From positions 62,001 to 126,000 of the forward strand of contig NZ_SNYC01000006.1 of assembly GCF_004362715.1 (NCBI RefSeq): a DNA stretch of 64,000 nt, read 5' to 3'. Positions 42,771-51,740 of the stretch are shown piece by piece (position 1 is the first letter of the stretch; the number at the start of each line of letters is the position of its first letter). Made by a program: the position numbers and the translations under genes. This DNA is from Pedobacter metabolipauper. Its GTDB lineage: Bacteria; Bacteroidota; Bacteroidia; Sphingobacteriales; Sphingobacteriaceae. Below the pieces are notes generated by a model, which saw only the letters and a program-made list of their open reading frames with translations, was not told where the DNA came from and ran no database searches.

Positions 42771-44693
42771 ATCTGGTGTAACAAAGATCAACGGAACTTT
42801 TTCTACATCTACATAGCTTGAATCCAGCCCGAAACTACGTTCTTCGGATAGACTGAGCTTCTTGAGGATAAAGTAATAATCCATGATGGTACGCTCATAA
42901 AAGCTCAGTTTAGAAAATTTAGAAAGGTGTTTTTCTAATAGCACAAACCTAAAATCTCCCGCAATTTTATGCTTATTTAATGAGGTATACTGACTTGTAA
43001 TATCTACTTCTCCATTTTTAACCAGTTCTTCGATCACTTTCCGGTAAAGCAAGTTAACACGTTGCTCTACCCTGAAACCCAGTTTAAAGTCAATTCGGAT
43101 CAGTTTGCCAGGAATCAGAAACTCTACTTTGTAATCTCTTGTATAAGGTTCATCGACTACATCTACATGCACCAGCCAGTACACATCGGCGCGTTTGGGT
43201 TCTTTCTGAATGATGGAATAGATGATCTTTGATTCTATCTCTGTTTTGAAGTTGGCACTGGTTAGGTAAACCAGTTGTGATGAATATTTAGGCACAGAGA
43301 TGTCACTGCTCAATTCATTGATGATTTGAAAGTAATCTTCTATCTCGACATATTTTACAAACCTGTTCTTTATTTTCCTCGCCACATACCAGCTCCACAT
43401 GATGGTAAACAGGAACGAACCGATTAACACGGTTACCCATCCCCCGTGGAAGAATTTAGCCATATTACCAACCAGGAAGGTAAGTTCAATAACGCCATAA
43501 ACTACTAAAAAGAGCAGGATGACGTAATAAGGAACCTTTTTCCGCTTCATGTAAGCTGCAATTAATATGGTCGTTGCTAAAAAGGTTAAATTTATAGCCA
43601 ACCCGTATGCACCTTCCATTGCTCCTGAACTTTTAAAGATCAATACAATGCTGATACAACCGGCCCATAGGATCCAGTTGATAGATGGCACATAGATCTG
43701 TCCTTTTTGATTGCTCGGATAATTGATCCGTACTTTAGGCCAAAGATTTAAGCGTACAGCTTCAGAAATTAAGGTAAAGGAACCTGTGATCATGGCCTGA
43801 CTGGCGATTACCGCAGCACAGGTAGCCAATGCAACCATAAACAACAAATACTGAGGCGGTACGATCTCGAAGAATGGATTTAGTGAAGTATTATAATTAC
43901 CGTGTTTTAATGCCCATACGCCCTGACCAAGGTAATTGAGTATGAGCATAACTTTCACAAAGATCCAGCTGATGCGGATATTCTTACGCCCGCAGTGTCC
44001 CATATCTGAATACAGGGCCTCTGCTCCGGTGGTACATAGAAATACTCCACCTAGTATTAATAAAGCCATTGGATTATTTACAATGAGCTTAAACGCATAG
44101 TAGGGATTTAAGGCATGAAGGATGCTAAGATCCTGAACAACAAACAACAAGCCCAATAATCCAAGGGTTCCGAACCACAAAAACATGACCGGGCCAAATA
44201 ATTTACCAACCAGGTCAGTTCCAAACTGCTGTATAATAAACAATAGTGTAATAATTGCCAAAACAATGGGAATGACACTTACGGCCGGAAATTTCATCTG
44301 TAATCCTTCTATGGCTGAGGTTACCGTAATGCTGGGGGTAATGATTCCATCTGCAAGTAATGCACAGCCTCCAATAACGGCCGGAACAACCAGCCATTTT
44401 GCATTTTTGCGAACTAAAGAGTATAAAGAAAAAATTCCTCCTTCACCTTTATTGTCTGCTTTAAGCGTAACTACTACATATTTTAGAGTTGTTTGTAGTG
44501 TTAAAGTCCAGATGATACAAGATAAAGCACCTAAGACCAGGTCTGAATTAACAGATTGTCCGCCGACTACAACAGAATTGAAAATTGCTTTAAGTGTATA
44601 TAAGGGGGAGGTACCAATATCGCCGTAAACAATACCTAAACTGACCAATAAACCGCCTGCACTCAGCGTATTTAAATTTTTATGACTCGACAC
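42741..44693 (-). CDS. kup: KUP-family potassium uptake protein
   Basis: A 650-residue K+:H+ symporter. The GTG start at 44693 gives MSSHKNLNTLSAGGLLVSLGIVYGDIGTSPLYTLK, where GDIGTSPLYT is the KUP signature. About 12 hydrophobic segments fill residues 15-440, with GGVFLCTTGAEALYSDMGHCG (residues about 215-235) highly conserved. A hydrophilic C-terminal domain of about 200 residues follows. Its final codons lie inside the long hairpin at 42732-42770. Confidence 0.94.
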   Translation of the reverse strand: MSSHKNLNTLSAGGLLVSLGIVYGDIGTSPLYTLKAIFNSVVVGGQSVNSDLVLGALSCIIWTLTLQTTLKYVVVTLKADNKGEGGIFSLYSLVRKNAKWLVVPAVIGGCALLADGIITPSITVTSAIEGLQMKFPAVSVIPIVLAIITLLFIIQQFGTDLVGKLFGPVMFLWFGTLGLLGLLFVVQDLSILHALNPYYAFKLIVNNPMALLILGGVFLCTTGAEALYSDMGHCGRKNIRISWIFVKVMLILNYLGQGVWALKHGNYNTSLNPFFEIVPPQYLLFMVALATCAAVIASQAMITGSFTLISEAVRLNLWPKVRINYPSNQKGQIYVPSINWILWAGCISIVLIFKSSGAMEGAYGLAINLTFLATTILIAAYMKRKKVPYYVILLFLVVYGVIELTFLVGNMAKFFHGGWVTVLIGSFLFTIMWSWYVARKIKNRFVKYVEIEDYFQIINELSSDISVPKYSSQLVYLTSANFKTEIESKIIYSIIQKEPKRADVYWLVHVDVVDEPYTRDYKVEFLIPGKLIRIDFKLGFRVEQRVNLLYRKVIEELVKNGEVDITSQYTSLNKHKIAGDFRFVLLEKHLSKFSKLSFYERTIMDYYFILKKLSLSEERSFGLDSSYVDVEKVPLIFVTPDDIELNRLPV

Positions 44694-44822
44694 AATGCTA
44701 TTAATTAGGCGGTAAAACTACTCAAAAACGGATTAGAATCGCATATTATTTTATTTCCCGCGGTTCATCAAACGTCATAACTTGTTAAATATTGTTAAAA
44801 AATTAATAATTGAACAAATTCA

Positions 44823-44854
44823 TTGATTTTTTTGTTTTATTATTTATATTTTTG
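44823..44854 (+). promoter_or_regulatory. Promoter of the small T9SS type-A gene
   Basis: TTG at 44823-44825, 21 nt spacer, TATTTTTG at 44847-44854: both Bacteroidota promoter elements within the accepted spacing. The -7 element lies 11 nt before the ATG at 44866. Confidence 0.5.
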
Positions 44855-44865
44855 ACATTACCAAT

Positions 44866-45387
44866 ATGAGTGTAAAGCTACCAAAAGTATTTCTGTTAAG
44901 ATTCTTCTGCATCCTGTGCTTAGGTGTTTTTAGCGTGATGCAGGTTTTTGCTCAGAAGCCTGATTCTTCGATCAGCAGTATCCGCTCGAAAAAGATCAAT
45001 AAAACACCCCAGATCAAGGCAAGTGTACCTACATACAGACCGAAATATAACAATGGCTTTATCCAGTACAATGATGTGATTGCCAATACCAAACTGAGCA
45101 CTCCTGTATCTATTAAGCCTGAAAAGATCCTTACCGTTTTAAAAGTTTATCCAAATCCGGTAGATAACCAGATCAACGTCATTGTTAGACTGGAACGTGA
45201 ATCAAATTTCTCGGTTAAGATTATGGACCTTTTGGGAAATGAAGTACTTACCCTTTCTAATGAACGTATAGCTGCTGGTGAACAGACCAAGAACTATAAT
45301 ATTCCGAACCGCTTAAATGCAGGTATTTATTTTCTTAAAATAGTTGCCGCTTCAGAAACTGTTGTGAAACGTATCTCCGTTTTATAA
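44866..45387 (+). CDS. Small T9SS type-A sorting-domain protein
   Basis: 173 residues: a hydrophobic signal (residues about 8-31, ending QVFAQ), about 60 residues of low-complexity basic sequence (SSISSIRSKKINKTPQIK onward), then a type-A T9SS sorting domain from TVLKVYPNPVDNQINVIVRLE to VKRISVL (residues about 95-173) with the expected MDLLGNEV and NAGIYFLKI motifs. No catalytic or binding domain precedes the tail. It should be exported and cell-attached through the T9SS. Function unknown. It has its own promoter and is divergent from kup. Confidence 0.85.
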   Translation: MSVKLPKVFLLRFFCILCLGVFSVMQVFAQKPDSSISSIRSKKINKTPQIKASVPTYRPKYNNGFIQYNDVIANTKLSTPVSIKPEKILTVLKVYPNPVDNQINVIVRLERESNFSVKIMDLLGNEVLTLSNERIAAGEQTKNYNIPNRLNAGIYFLKIVAASETVVKRISVL

Positions 45388-45427
45388 CATAATTCATACT
45401 TTAGCGTTTAAAACAAAACTATTCTGA

Positions 45428-46039
45428 ATGAAGATCATTGCAATTGGACGCAACTATGCAGCACATGCCAAAGAACTTAACAATCCAATACCCGGCAATC
45501 CGGTTATTTTTTTAAAGCCAGATACCGCTGTACTTAAAGACAATAAACCCTTTTACATTCCTGATTTTTCGTCTGACATTCATTATGAACTTGAAGTAGT
45601 GCTGAAGGTCTGTAAAGAAGGGAAACATATTTCTGAGAAATTTGCCTCCAATTATTACGATGAAGTTGGACTGGGAATAGACTTTACTGCGCGCGACATA
45701 CAAAGCATTCATAAAGAAAAAGGTTTACCCTGGGAACTTGCCAAAGCTTTTGACAACTCTGCGGCGATTAGTACTTTTATTCCTAAATCAAGCATTGAAG
45801 ACCTTTACAATCTGCAATTCGAGTTAAAGATCAATGGTGAATCCAAACAAAATGGAAATACCAGCAACATGCTTTTCTCTTATGAAAAAATCATTGCCTT
45901 CGTATCTCAATACATCACCTTAAAAAAAGGGGATTTGATTTTTACCGGTACCCCTGAAGGTGTTGGACAAGTTAAACCAGGAGACAAGCTGGAAGCCTGG
46001 CTGGCCGGAGCGCAGTTGCTTAATTTTGAAATAAAATAG
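45428..46039 (+). CDS. Fumarylacetoacetate hydrolase family protein
   Basis: A 203-residue protein of the FAH fold. Markers are GRNYAAHAKELNNPIPGNPVIFLKP at the start, YELEVVLKVCKEGKH with metal-ligand Glu residues, the long DFTARDIQSIHKEKGLPWELAKAFDNSA motif, and LIFTGTPEGVGQVKPGD. Members hydrolyse or decarboxylate acylpyruvates and related 2-oxo acids; the substrate here is unclear. It is followed at 6 nt by the M23 peptidase gene. Confidence 0.9.
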   Translation: MKIIAIGRNYAAHAKELNNPIPGNPVIFLKPDTAVLKDNKPFYIPDFSSDIHYELEVVLKVCKEGKHISEKFASNYYDEVGLGIDFTARDIQSIHKEKGLPWELAKAFDNSAAISTFIPKSSIEDLYNLQFELKINGESKQNGNTSNMLFSYEKIIAFVSQYITLKKGDLIFTGTPEGVGQVKPGDKLEAWLAGAQLLNFEIK

Positions 46040-46045
46040 TTTTTA

Positions 46046-47767
46046 ATGATTGTAAAAAAATTCTTAGCCCTTGCATTGCTGGGTTTTTGCTCTTTATATG
46101 CACAGGGCCAGCAAGTATTTAGCGACAATAAATATCCGCTTGTAGACTTCCGCTCCCCTTTAGATATTGTTCCCCCTGCCCTTGCCGGTTCTTTTGGAGA
46201 GTTAAGGGCCAATCATTTTCATTCCGGAATGGATTACCGTACCAATCAGCGTACCGGCTATCCTGTTTATGCAATTGCAGATGGATATATTGCGAGGCTA
46301 CGCGTACAAAACAGCGGCTTTGGCCTGGCTTTATACATTAACCATCCAAATGGATACACCTCTGTTTATGGTCACTTATCCCGCTTTAACCCTAAGATTG
46401 GACAGCAGGTTAAATCCATACAGTATCAAAAAAAATCATATGAGATTGATGAGTTCCCCAATGCAGCACTTATCCCTGTTCGCAAAGGAGACATCATTGC
46501 CTATACGGGTAATACCGGAAGCTCCGGCGGTCCGCATTTACATTTTGAGATCAGGGATACAAAAATCGAAGCGACCATTAATCCACAGTTATTTGGGTTG
46601 GAGGTACCAGATAACATACCTCCTGTTTTGTATTCCATGTACGTTTACCGCTTAAATAAGAAACCATTTAACGAGTTTACACCCAAACAATATTTTCAAT
46701 TGAGCGGAGGATCAGGCAGCTACCGCCTAAACCAGGTAAGCACGATAAATTTAAGCGGAGAAGTTGGGTTTGGCCTTGTTGCCACAGATAAGCACAACGG
46801 TGCATCCGGAATAAACGGTGTATATTCTATCGAACTTGAGCTGGATGGGAAACCCGTTTTTACGTCTGCACTGGAACGGTTTATGTTTGAAAACAGCAAG
46901 GCGATCAATTCTCACATTGATTACCCAACTTACCTGAAGACCAAAACAAGCATTCAAAAAAGCTTTGTAGACCCCGGTAACCCGTTATCTATTTACAGCA
47001 ACCTGGTTAATAATGGACGCATTGAATTTAACGATGGTAAATTACACCAGTTAAAATATACAATAACAGATGGAAAAGGCAATAAAAGCACGCTTTCATT
47101 CAATGTGCAGGCAAATGCCAAGGCTACTATTGATACTCCTGAACCCACTCCCGGAAATTTATATTCTTATGCAAATTTAAATGAGTTTAATGCCGCTAAT
47201 GTAAAAGTGATCATGCCCAAAGGGACGTTATATAACGATTTAAATTTTACCTATAAATTACTTCCGCGCCCATCTGTAAATGCATTTTCGCAGGTACACC
47301 AAATTCACAATAACCTGACCCCGCTGCACACTGGTTTTGAGATCTGGATTAAAGCAGACAGTACCTTAAACAAGTTTAAAGAAAAAGCACTGATTGTTAA
47401 TACCGGCAGATCTTCTCAGGGTGGTTACTTCGAAAACGGATATGTAAAGGCTAAACCACGTAACTTTGGTTCTTATTTTATTGCGATAGACACCATACCT
47501 CCAGCCATCATTCCTGTTAACATCAGCAACGGCAAGAGCATGGCTGGGATTGGTAAAATGTCATTCAAGATCAGAGACAACCTTTCAGGCATAAAGAGCT
47601 TTAATGGCTATATAGATGGCAAATGGATCTTAATGGAGTTTGATACAAAAACAGCTTCACTATGGCATACCTTTGATGAGATCTCTGCTGGAAAACATAC
47701 ACTGGAAGTAATTGTTACTGACATGAAAGACAACAGCAAGAACTATTCAATTACCTTTTATAAATAG
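46046..47767 (+). CDS. M23-family peptidoglycan metallopeptidase
   Basis: 573 residues. The signal peptide ends near YAQGQ (residue about 22). A LytM-type M23 domain (residues about 30-190) shows FGELRANHFHSGMDYRT (HxxxD zinc ligands) and GGPHLHFEIRD (HxH ligands). A large C-terminal region (about 200-573) of beta-rich repeats ends KDNSKNYSITFYK and probably forms Ig-like or wall-binding modules. It is exported and likely trims peptidoglycan cross-links. The zinc site is complete, so it should be active. It lies between the FAH gene (6 nt) and bcp (3 nt). Confidence 0.9.
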   Translation: MIVKKFLALALLGFCSLYAQGQQVFSDNKYPLVDFRSPLDIVPPALAGSFGELRANHFHSGMDYRTNQRTGYPVYAIADGYIARLRVQNSGFGLALYINHPNGYTSVYGHLSRFNPKIGQQVKSIQYQKKSYEIDEFPNAALIPVRKGDIIAYTGNTGSSGGPHLHFEIRDTKIEATINPQLFGLEVPDNIPPVLYSMYVYRLNKKPFNEFTPKQYFQLSGGSGSYRLNQVSTINLSGEVGFGLVATDKHNGASGINGVYSIELELDGKPVFTSALERFMFENSKAINSHIDYPTYLKTKTSIQKSFVDPGNPLSIYSNLVNNGRIEFNDGKLHQLKYTITDGKGNKSTLSFNVQANAKATIDTPEPTPGNLYSYANLNEFNAANVKVIMPKGTLYNDLNFTYKLLPRPSVNAFSQVHQIHNNLTPLHTGFEIWIKADSTLNKFKEKALIVNTGRSSQGGYFENGYVKAKPRNFGSYFIAIDTIPPAIIPVNISNGKSMAGIGKMSFKIRDNLSGIKSFNGYIDGKWILMEFDTKTASLWHTFDEISAGKHTLEVIVTDMKDNSKNYSITFYK

Positions 47768-47770
47768 AAT

Positions 47771-48232
47771 ATGAGTGAACTAAAAGAGGGCCAGGCGGCT
47801 CCGGATTTCAACGCGAAAGACCAGGATGGAAATACAGTTTCTTTAGGTCAGTTTACAGGCAAAAAAGTTGTTCTTTATTTTTACCCTAAAGACGACACAC
47901 CCGGATGCACCGCAGAAGCATGTGATTTCAGAGACAACTACCAGGGCTTAACGGCTAAAGGTATTGTGGTTTTGGGCGTAAGTGTAGACGACGAGAAGTC
48001 GCATCAAAAATTTGTGACTAAACACAGCCTTCCATTTACATTATTAGCAGATACCGATAAAAAAATTGTAGAAGCATATGGTGTTTGGGGAGAGAAGAAC
48101 ATGTATGGCAAAAAGTATATGGGTACGAACCGGACTACATTTATAATTGATGAGGAAGGCAAAATTTCACATATCATTAAAAAGGTAGATACTAAAAATT
48201 CAACTGCCCAGGTATTGGAACTGCTTACTTAA
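47771..48232 (+). CDS. bcp: Thioredoxin-dependent thiol peroxidase (Bcp/PrxQ)
   Basis: A 153-residue peroxiredoxin of the PrxQ group that reduces H2O2 and organic peroxides. YFYPKDDTPGCTAEACDFRD carries the peroxidatic Cys (residue about 46) with a second Cys five residues later, the usual PrxQ pair. WGEKNMYGKKYMGTNRTTFIID is the family C-terminal motif. Cytoplasmic. The last gene of FAH-M23-bcp. Its last 8 nt overlap the convergent histidine kinase gene. Confidence 0.95.
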   Translation: MSELKEGQAAPDFNAKDQDGNTVSLGQFTGKKVVLYFYPKDDTPGCTAEACDFRDNYQGLTAKGIVVLGVSVDDEKSHQKFVTKHSLPFTLLADTDKKIVEAYGVWGEKNMYGKKYMGTNRTTFIIDEEGKISHIIKKVDTKNSTAQVLELLT

Positions 48233-50261
48233 CCACAAGCAGCTGGATCTTTTCATACAACTCGCATGGATGAAAAGGTTTAGAGATATAGGCATCCATT
48301 CCTAGTGCCATGCACTTCTCAAAATCACCTTTTACGGTGTGGGCGGTCATGGCAACTATTGGAATATTTTTCTTATAGGACCTCATCTTCCTGATATTCT
48401 CGGTCGTTTCATAGCCATCCATTTCTGGCATTTGAAGATCCATAAGCATGATATCAAAATCTTCTTCTTTATATTTTCGCAGCGCAACTTTTCCATTCTC
48501 GGCAACAGAAGTCTCATACCCATGTTTCTTCAGCAGCTTTAGAACAAGCATTTGATTGATCACATTGTCTTCAATAACCAATACCCTTATTCCCTTTCCT
48601 GATCCAACACCTGTATTTGGTGCTGATGTGCCCATGATGCCTTGTTTTAAAAAGGGCAAACGGAATCTAAACTCTGCACCCCTATCAGGTGCGCTGGTTA
48701 CCCAAATATTACCCCGCTGTAAGGTAATCAAGTGCTTTACGATACTTAGACCTATCCCGGTGCCTCCAAATTTCCGTTTCATGCCGTTTGTGGCCTGCTC
48801 AAAAATATTAAAGATGCGGTCTTGTTTTTCAAGCGGAATTCCAATGCCTGTATCTTTCACCCTAAATTCAATTAGGGCTTCTTCAGGTCCGTCAGAAATT
48901 AATATCGCTGTAATGTTGATACTTCCATGTGTAGTAAATTTCAATGAATTTGAAGCTAACGTTAACAGGATTTGAGTAAGTCGGCCCGAATCCCCATAAA
49001 CAACCTTAGGTATAGCATGATCAATCTCCGCACTGATTTCCAGTTGTTTCTGCGTTGCTTCTGCACCTATGCTCTTAATAACAGACCCAATTAATTCTGT
49101 TGTATTAAAAGCTTGTTTAATAAAGTTGATCTTTCCGGTTTCAATGGTGGAGAAGTCCAGGATATCATTCAATGTCATTAAAAGATGATCACCAGATTTG
49201 ATCATCATCTGAATGCACTCCAATTGCTCTTTATTAACGGGAGAATCATGCAGGTACCGTGCAAAACCTAAAATGGCATTCATTGGTGTACGCATCTCAT
49301 GACTCATATTGATCAGGAAATCCTGCTTTGCCTTTTCAGAATATTCGGCCCTTTCTTTCTGCTTTAGCATATTATCTTCTGCAAGCCGCAGATCATGGAT
49401 GTTCTTTTCAAGGGTGTTGGTCATTTCATTAAATGCATTGGCCACTTTACCGATCTCATCCTTAGAGTATACTTGTACGCGTGTTTTTAGTTCTCCGTTC
49501 CGGATCAGGTCGGCACCACGTATGATTGCATACACTCCTTTTTTAAGGTTCCTGTTGATGGAGATGGCGATCAGAATACTGGTGATCCCAATGGTTAAGG
49601 ATAAGGCCAGTACAATGCGCAGAACCATTTGTTCGAGCCATCTTGCTCCTTCACCAAGTGAGTAAGAAAAATTATCTTCCAGTACAGTCAGCTTTCTATT
49701 GATCAAATCGATCTTTGTTAAAAGCAGATCGATCTGTTTACCATTCCCGTCATTTTGAACAAGGATGTGAAGTTCTGCGCCGATTTTTATTAATTCCTGT
49801 AATGCTGGTTCTGCTTCTGCCCAGGCTACAAATGCTTTTTTGAGGTAATAGATGTTATGGAATCTTCTAAGCAGCTTAATCATTCCATCAATATCATCCG
49901 GATGATTCTTTCCTTCCAATAGCTTTTTTCGCGCTAGTGCATAATCCGGGCTGGGCTTTTCGAGTTCAATTCTTGCGGCCTTATCTCCAAGCGGGACCTT
50001 TAACAGTTCTGTAAATTTAGCATAATCTGCTTCGTCATGAGAATATGCATAGGTCCGTAATTTAAGCAGTGCATCTTTTTGCGCTTTAGACCATAAACCT
50101 TCTCCGCCGACATACGATCTTACCGCGGATAGCGTTGTTATAGAAAACCAAAGGGTACACAATTCTATGGTTACTAATAAAGCGGTAAATCCTATAGTGA
50201 AATATAGCTTTTTAGAAATCGACGTATCATTAAGTTTCCTATAGAGAGTTGATATGGCCAT
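48225..50261 (-). CDS. Hybrid sensor histidine kinase/response regulator
   Basis: 678 residues. Membrane segments at about 20-42 and 212-234 bracket a helical periplasmic domain of about 170 residues. A HAMP domain (about 235-290) precedes a HisKA domain with the phospho-His at residue 321 (NMSHEMRTPMNAILGF). The HATPase_c domain shows FRVKDTGIGIPLEKQDRIFNIFEQ and KFGGTGIGLSIVKHLI. The C-terminal receiver domain (about 560-675) has MLMDLQMPEMDGYE with the acceptor Asp. No separate regulator or HPt gene is adjacent, so its output partner is unknown. Its leader contains several inverted repeats. Confidence 0.92.
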   Translation of the reverse strand: MAISTLYRKLNDTSISKKLYFTIGFTALLVTIELCTLWFSITTLSAVRSYVGGEGLWSKAQKDALLKLRTYAYSHDEADYAKFTELLKVPLGDKAARIELEKPSPDYALARKKLLEGKNHPDDIDGMIKLLRRFHNIYYLKKAFVAWAEAEPALQELIKIGAELHILVQNDGNGKQIDLLLTKIDLINRKLTVLEDNFSYSLGEGARWLEQMVLRIVLALSLTIGITSILIAISINRNLKKGVYAIIRGADLIRNGELKTRVQVYSKDEIGKVANAFNEMTNTLEKNIHDLRLAEDNMLKQKERAEYSEKAKQDFLINMSHEMRTPMNAILGFARYLHDSPVNKEQLECIQMMIKSGDHLLMTLNDILDFSTIETGKINFIKQAFNTTELIGSVIKSIGAEATQKQLEISAEIDHAIPKVVYGDSGRLTQILLTLASNSLKFTTHGSINITAILISDGPEEALIEFRVKDTGIGIPLEKQDRIFNIFEQATNGMKRKFGGTGIGLSIVKHLITLQRGNIWVTSAPDRGAEFRFRLPFLKQGIMGTSAPNTGVGSGKGIRVLVIEDNVINQMLVLKLLKKHGYETSVAENGKVALRKYKEEDFDIMLMDLQMPEMDGYETTENIRKMRSYKKNIPIVAMTAHTVKGDFEKCMALGMDAYISKPFHPCELYEKIQLLVVK

Positions 50262-50359
50262 ATAGGATAAAAGTATGCTTTTAACCTATAATTAGAAACT
50301 CTCAAAGCTGTTCATTCTGTTCAAATACGCATGGTTTTTGAACACTTGGCGTTCATTCT
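50261..50359. promoter_or_regulatory. Inverted and direct repeats in the histidine kinase leader
   Basis: TATAGGATAAAAG (50261-50273) and CTTTTAACCTATA (50278-50290) form a 13-bp palindrome with one A-A mismatch, touching the kinase start codon. Further upstream GTTCAAA (50319-50325) and TTTGAAC (50337-50343) form an inverted repeat, flanked by direct repeats GTTCATTCT (50310-50318 and 50351-50359). A regulatory role (start-site masking or operator) is inferred. Confidence 0.35.
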
Positions 50360-50390
50360 TTACATCGTCATTTGGCTTTGCCCATTACCT

Positions 50391-51644
50391 TCATGACCCG
50401 GTTTTAATTTTGTGCCCGGACACTGCATAATACCAGATAAACAGGTAACAGGGAACCATGATCCAATAAGCCTGCTGTGAATCAACAGTATCTGCCATGT
50501 ACCCATACAGCAATGGCAGTAAGGCACCTCCGGAAATGCCCATGATGAGCAATGACGACCCCGTTTTTGTAAAACGTCCTAAACCGGTTATTGCCAGCGG
50601 CCATATTGCCGGCCACATGAGCGAATTGGCAAGACCCAGTAAGGAGATCATCAGAACAGACACATATCCTTCTGTAAGAATTGCTGCAATGGATAAAAGC
50701 ACGCCTAATATTGCCGAAACTTTTAATGCAGATTGCTGTGTAATATATTTAGGAATGCAAACAATACCTGCTACATAGCCAATGATCATACTGACCAGCG
50801 TGTACGTAGCGAAATATTTAGCGGATGATAGCTCAATTCCCTGTGAAGAAGCGTAACTAATTACCGTATCTGCCGCCATTACCTCTACCCCAACATATAA
50901 GAATAACGCAAATGCGCCCAAAAGCAAATGCGGAAACTGCATAATGCTCGTTTTATTACTGTTTGCTAAAGCTACTGCTTCATCTTCTTCTTCGGTATTT
51001 ATTTCTGGCAGACCAGAAAACCAGATCAGAACAGAAAGAACAATAAGCACCCCAATGATGGCCACATAGGGAAGAATTACTTTATGTGCCAGTGCATCCA
51101 GTTCCATTGCCTTTTCTGCTGCATTCATTCCTGCAATCTTTACAATCAACGCATCTGCATCCTTTAAGGTTACAGCCCCCAATAAGATTGGGGCACTTGC
51201 ACCTGCAACCTTATTAAAGATGCCCATAATACTAATCCGCTTTGCTGCAGTTTCTATAGGCCCTAAAATGGTAATATATGGATTTGATGCCGTTTGCAGA
51301 ATAGCCAGGCCAGTTCCCTGAACAAAAAGACCAAGCAGGAATAAAACATAAGTACGGCTTAAAGCTGCCGGGATGAATAAGGCTGCCCCAATGGCCATTA
51401 TTACCAATCCAACGGCCATCCCATTTTTAAACCCCGTATTTTTAAGTACCCATGCTGAGGGCAGTGCCATCACAAAATAAGCGATATAAAATGCAAATGC
51501 AACCAGGTAAGACTCAAAATTAGTTAACTCACATGCAATCTTCAAATATGGGATTAGTACTGAGTTTAACCAGGTTACAAAGCCGAAAACAAAAAAAAGC
51601 GAGCATATAATATATATTGGACTAATTAATTTTTTGTCATTCAT
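50391..51644 (-). CDS. FucP-like sugar transporter (MFS)
   Basis: About 417 residues from MNDKKLISP (51644); a longer frame from 51731 would add 29 hydrophilic residues reaching into the divergent promoter region. It has the FucP/GluP branch features: FFVFGFVTWLNSVLIPYLK in helix 1, ILQTASNPYITILGPIETAAKRISIMGIFNKVAGASAPI and LAITGLGRFTKTGSSLLIMGISGGALLPLLYG. Twelve helices fit the length. Likely a sugar:H+ symporter; sugar unknown. It is divergent from the transketolase genes, with 96 nt between starts. Confidence 0.87.
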   Translation of the reverse strand: MNDKKLISPIYIICSLFFVFGFVTWLNSVLIPYLKIACELTNFESYLVAFAFYIAYFVMALPSAWVLKNTGFKNGMAVGLVIMAIGAALFIPAALSRTYVLFLLGLFVQGTGLAILQTASNPYITILGPIETAAKRISIMGIFNKVAGASAPILLGAVTLKDADALIVKIAGMNAAEKAMELDALAHKVILPYVAIIGVLIVLSVLIWFSGLPEINTEEEDEAVALANSNKTSIMQFPHLLLGAFALFLYVGVEVMAADTVISYASSQGIELSSAKYFATYTLVSMIIGYVAGIVCIPKYITQQSALKVSAILGVLLSIAAILTEGYVSVLMISLLGLANSLMWPAIWPLAITGLGRFTKTGSSLLIMGISGGALLPLLYGYMADTVDSQQAYWIMVPCYLFIWYYAVSGHKIKTGS

Positions 51645-51707
51645 GATGTTTCTTGGTTTTTTGAGGATTTGGAGCCTAAATGTAGAAATAAACTGCACAA
51701 TTTTATC

Positions 51708-51715
51708 TAAGTTTG
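51708..51715 (+). promoter_or_regulatory. Candidate -7 element for the transketolase operon
   Basis: TAAGTTTG, a full TAnnTTTG match, lies 25 nt before the ATG at 51741. No TTG occurs at the usual distance upstream, so the match is partial. Confidence 0.4.
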
Positions 51716-51740
51716 TGTTATTAATCAACAACCCAGTTTA

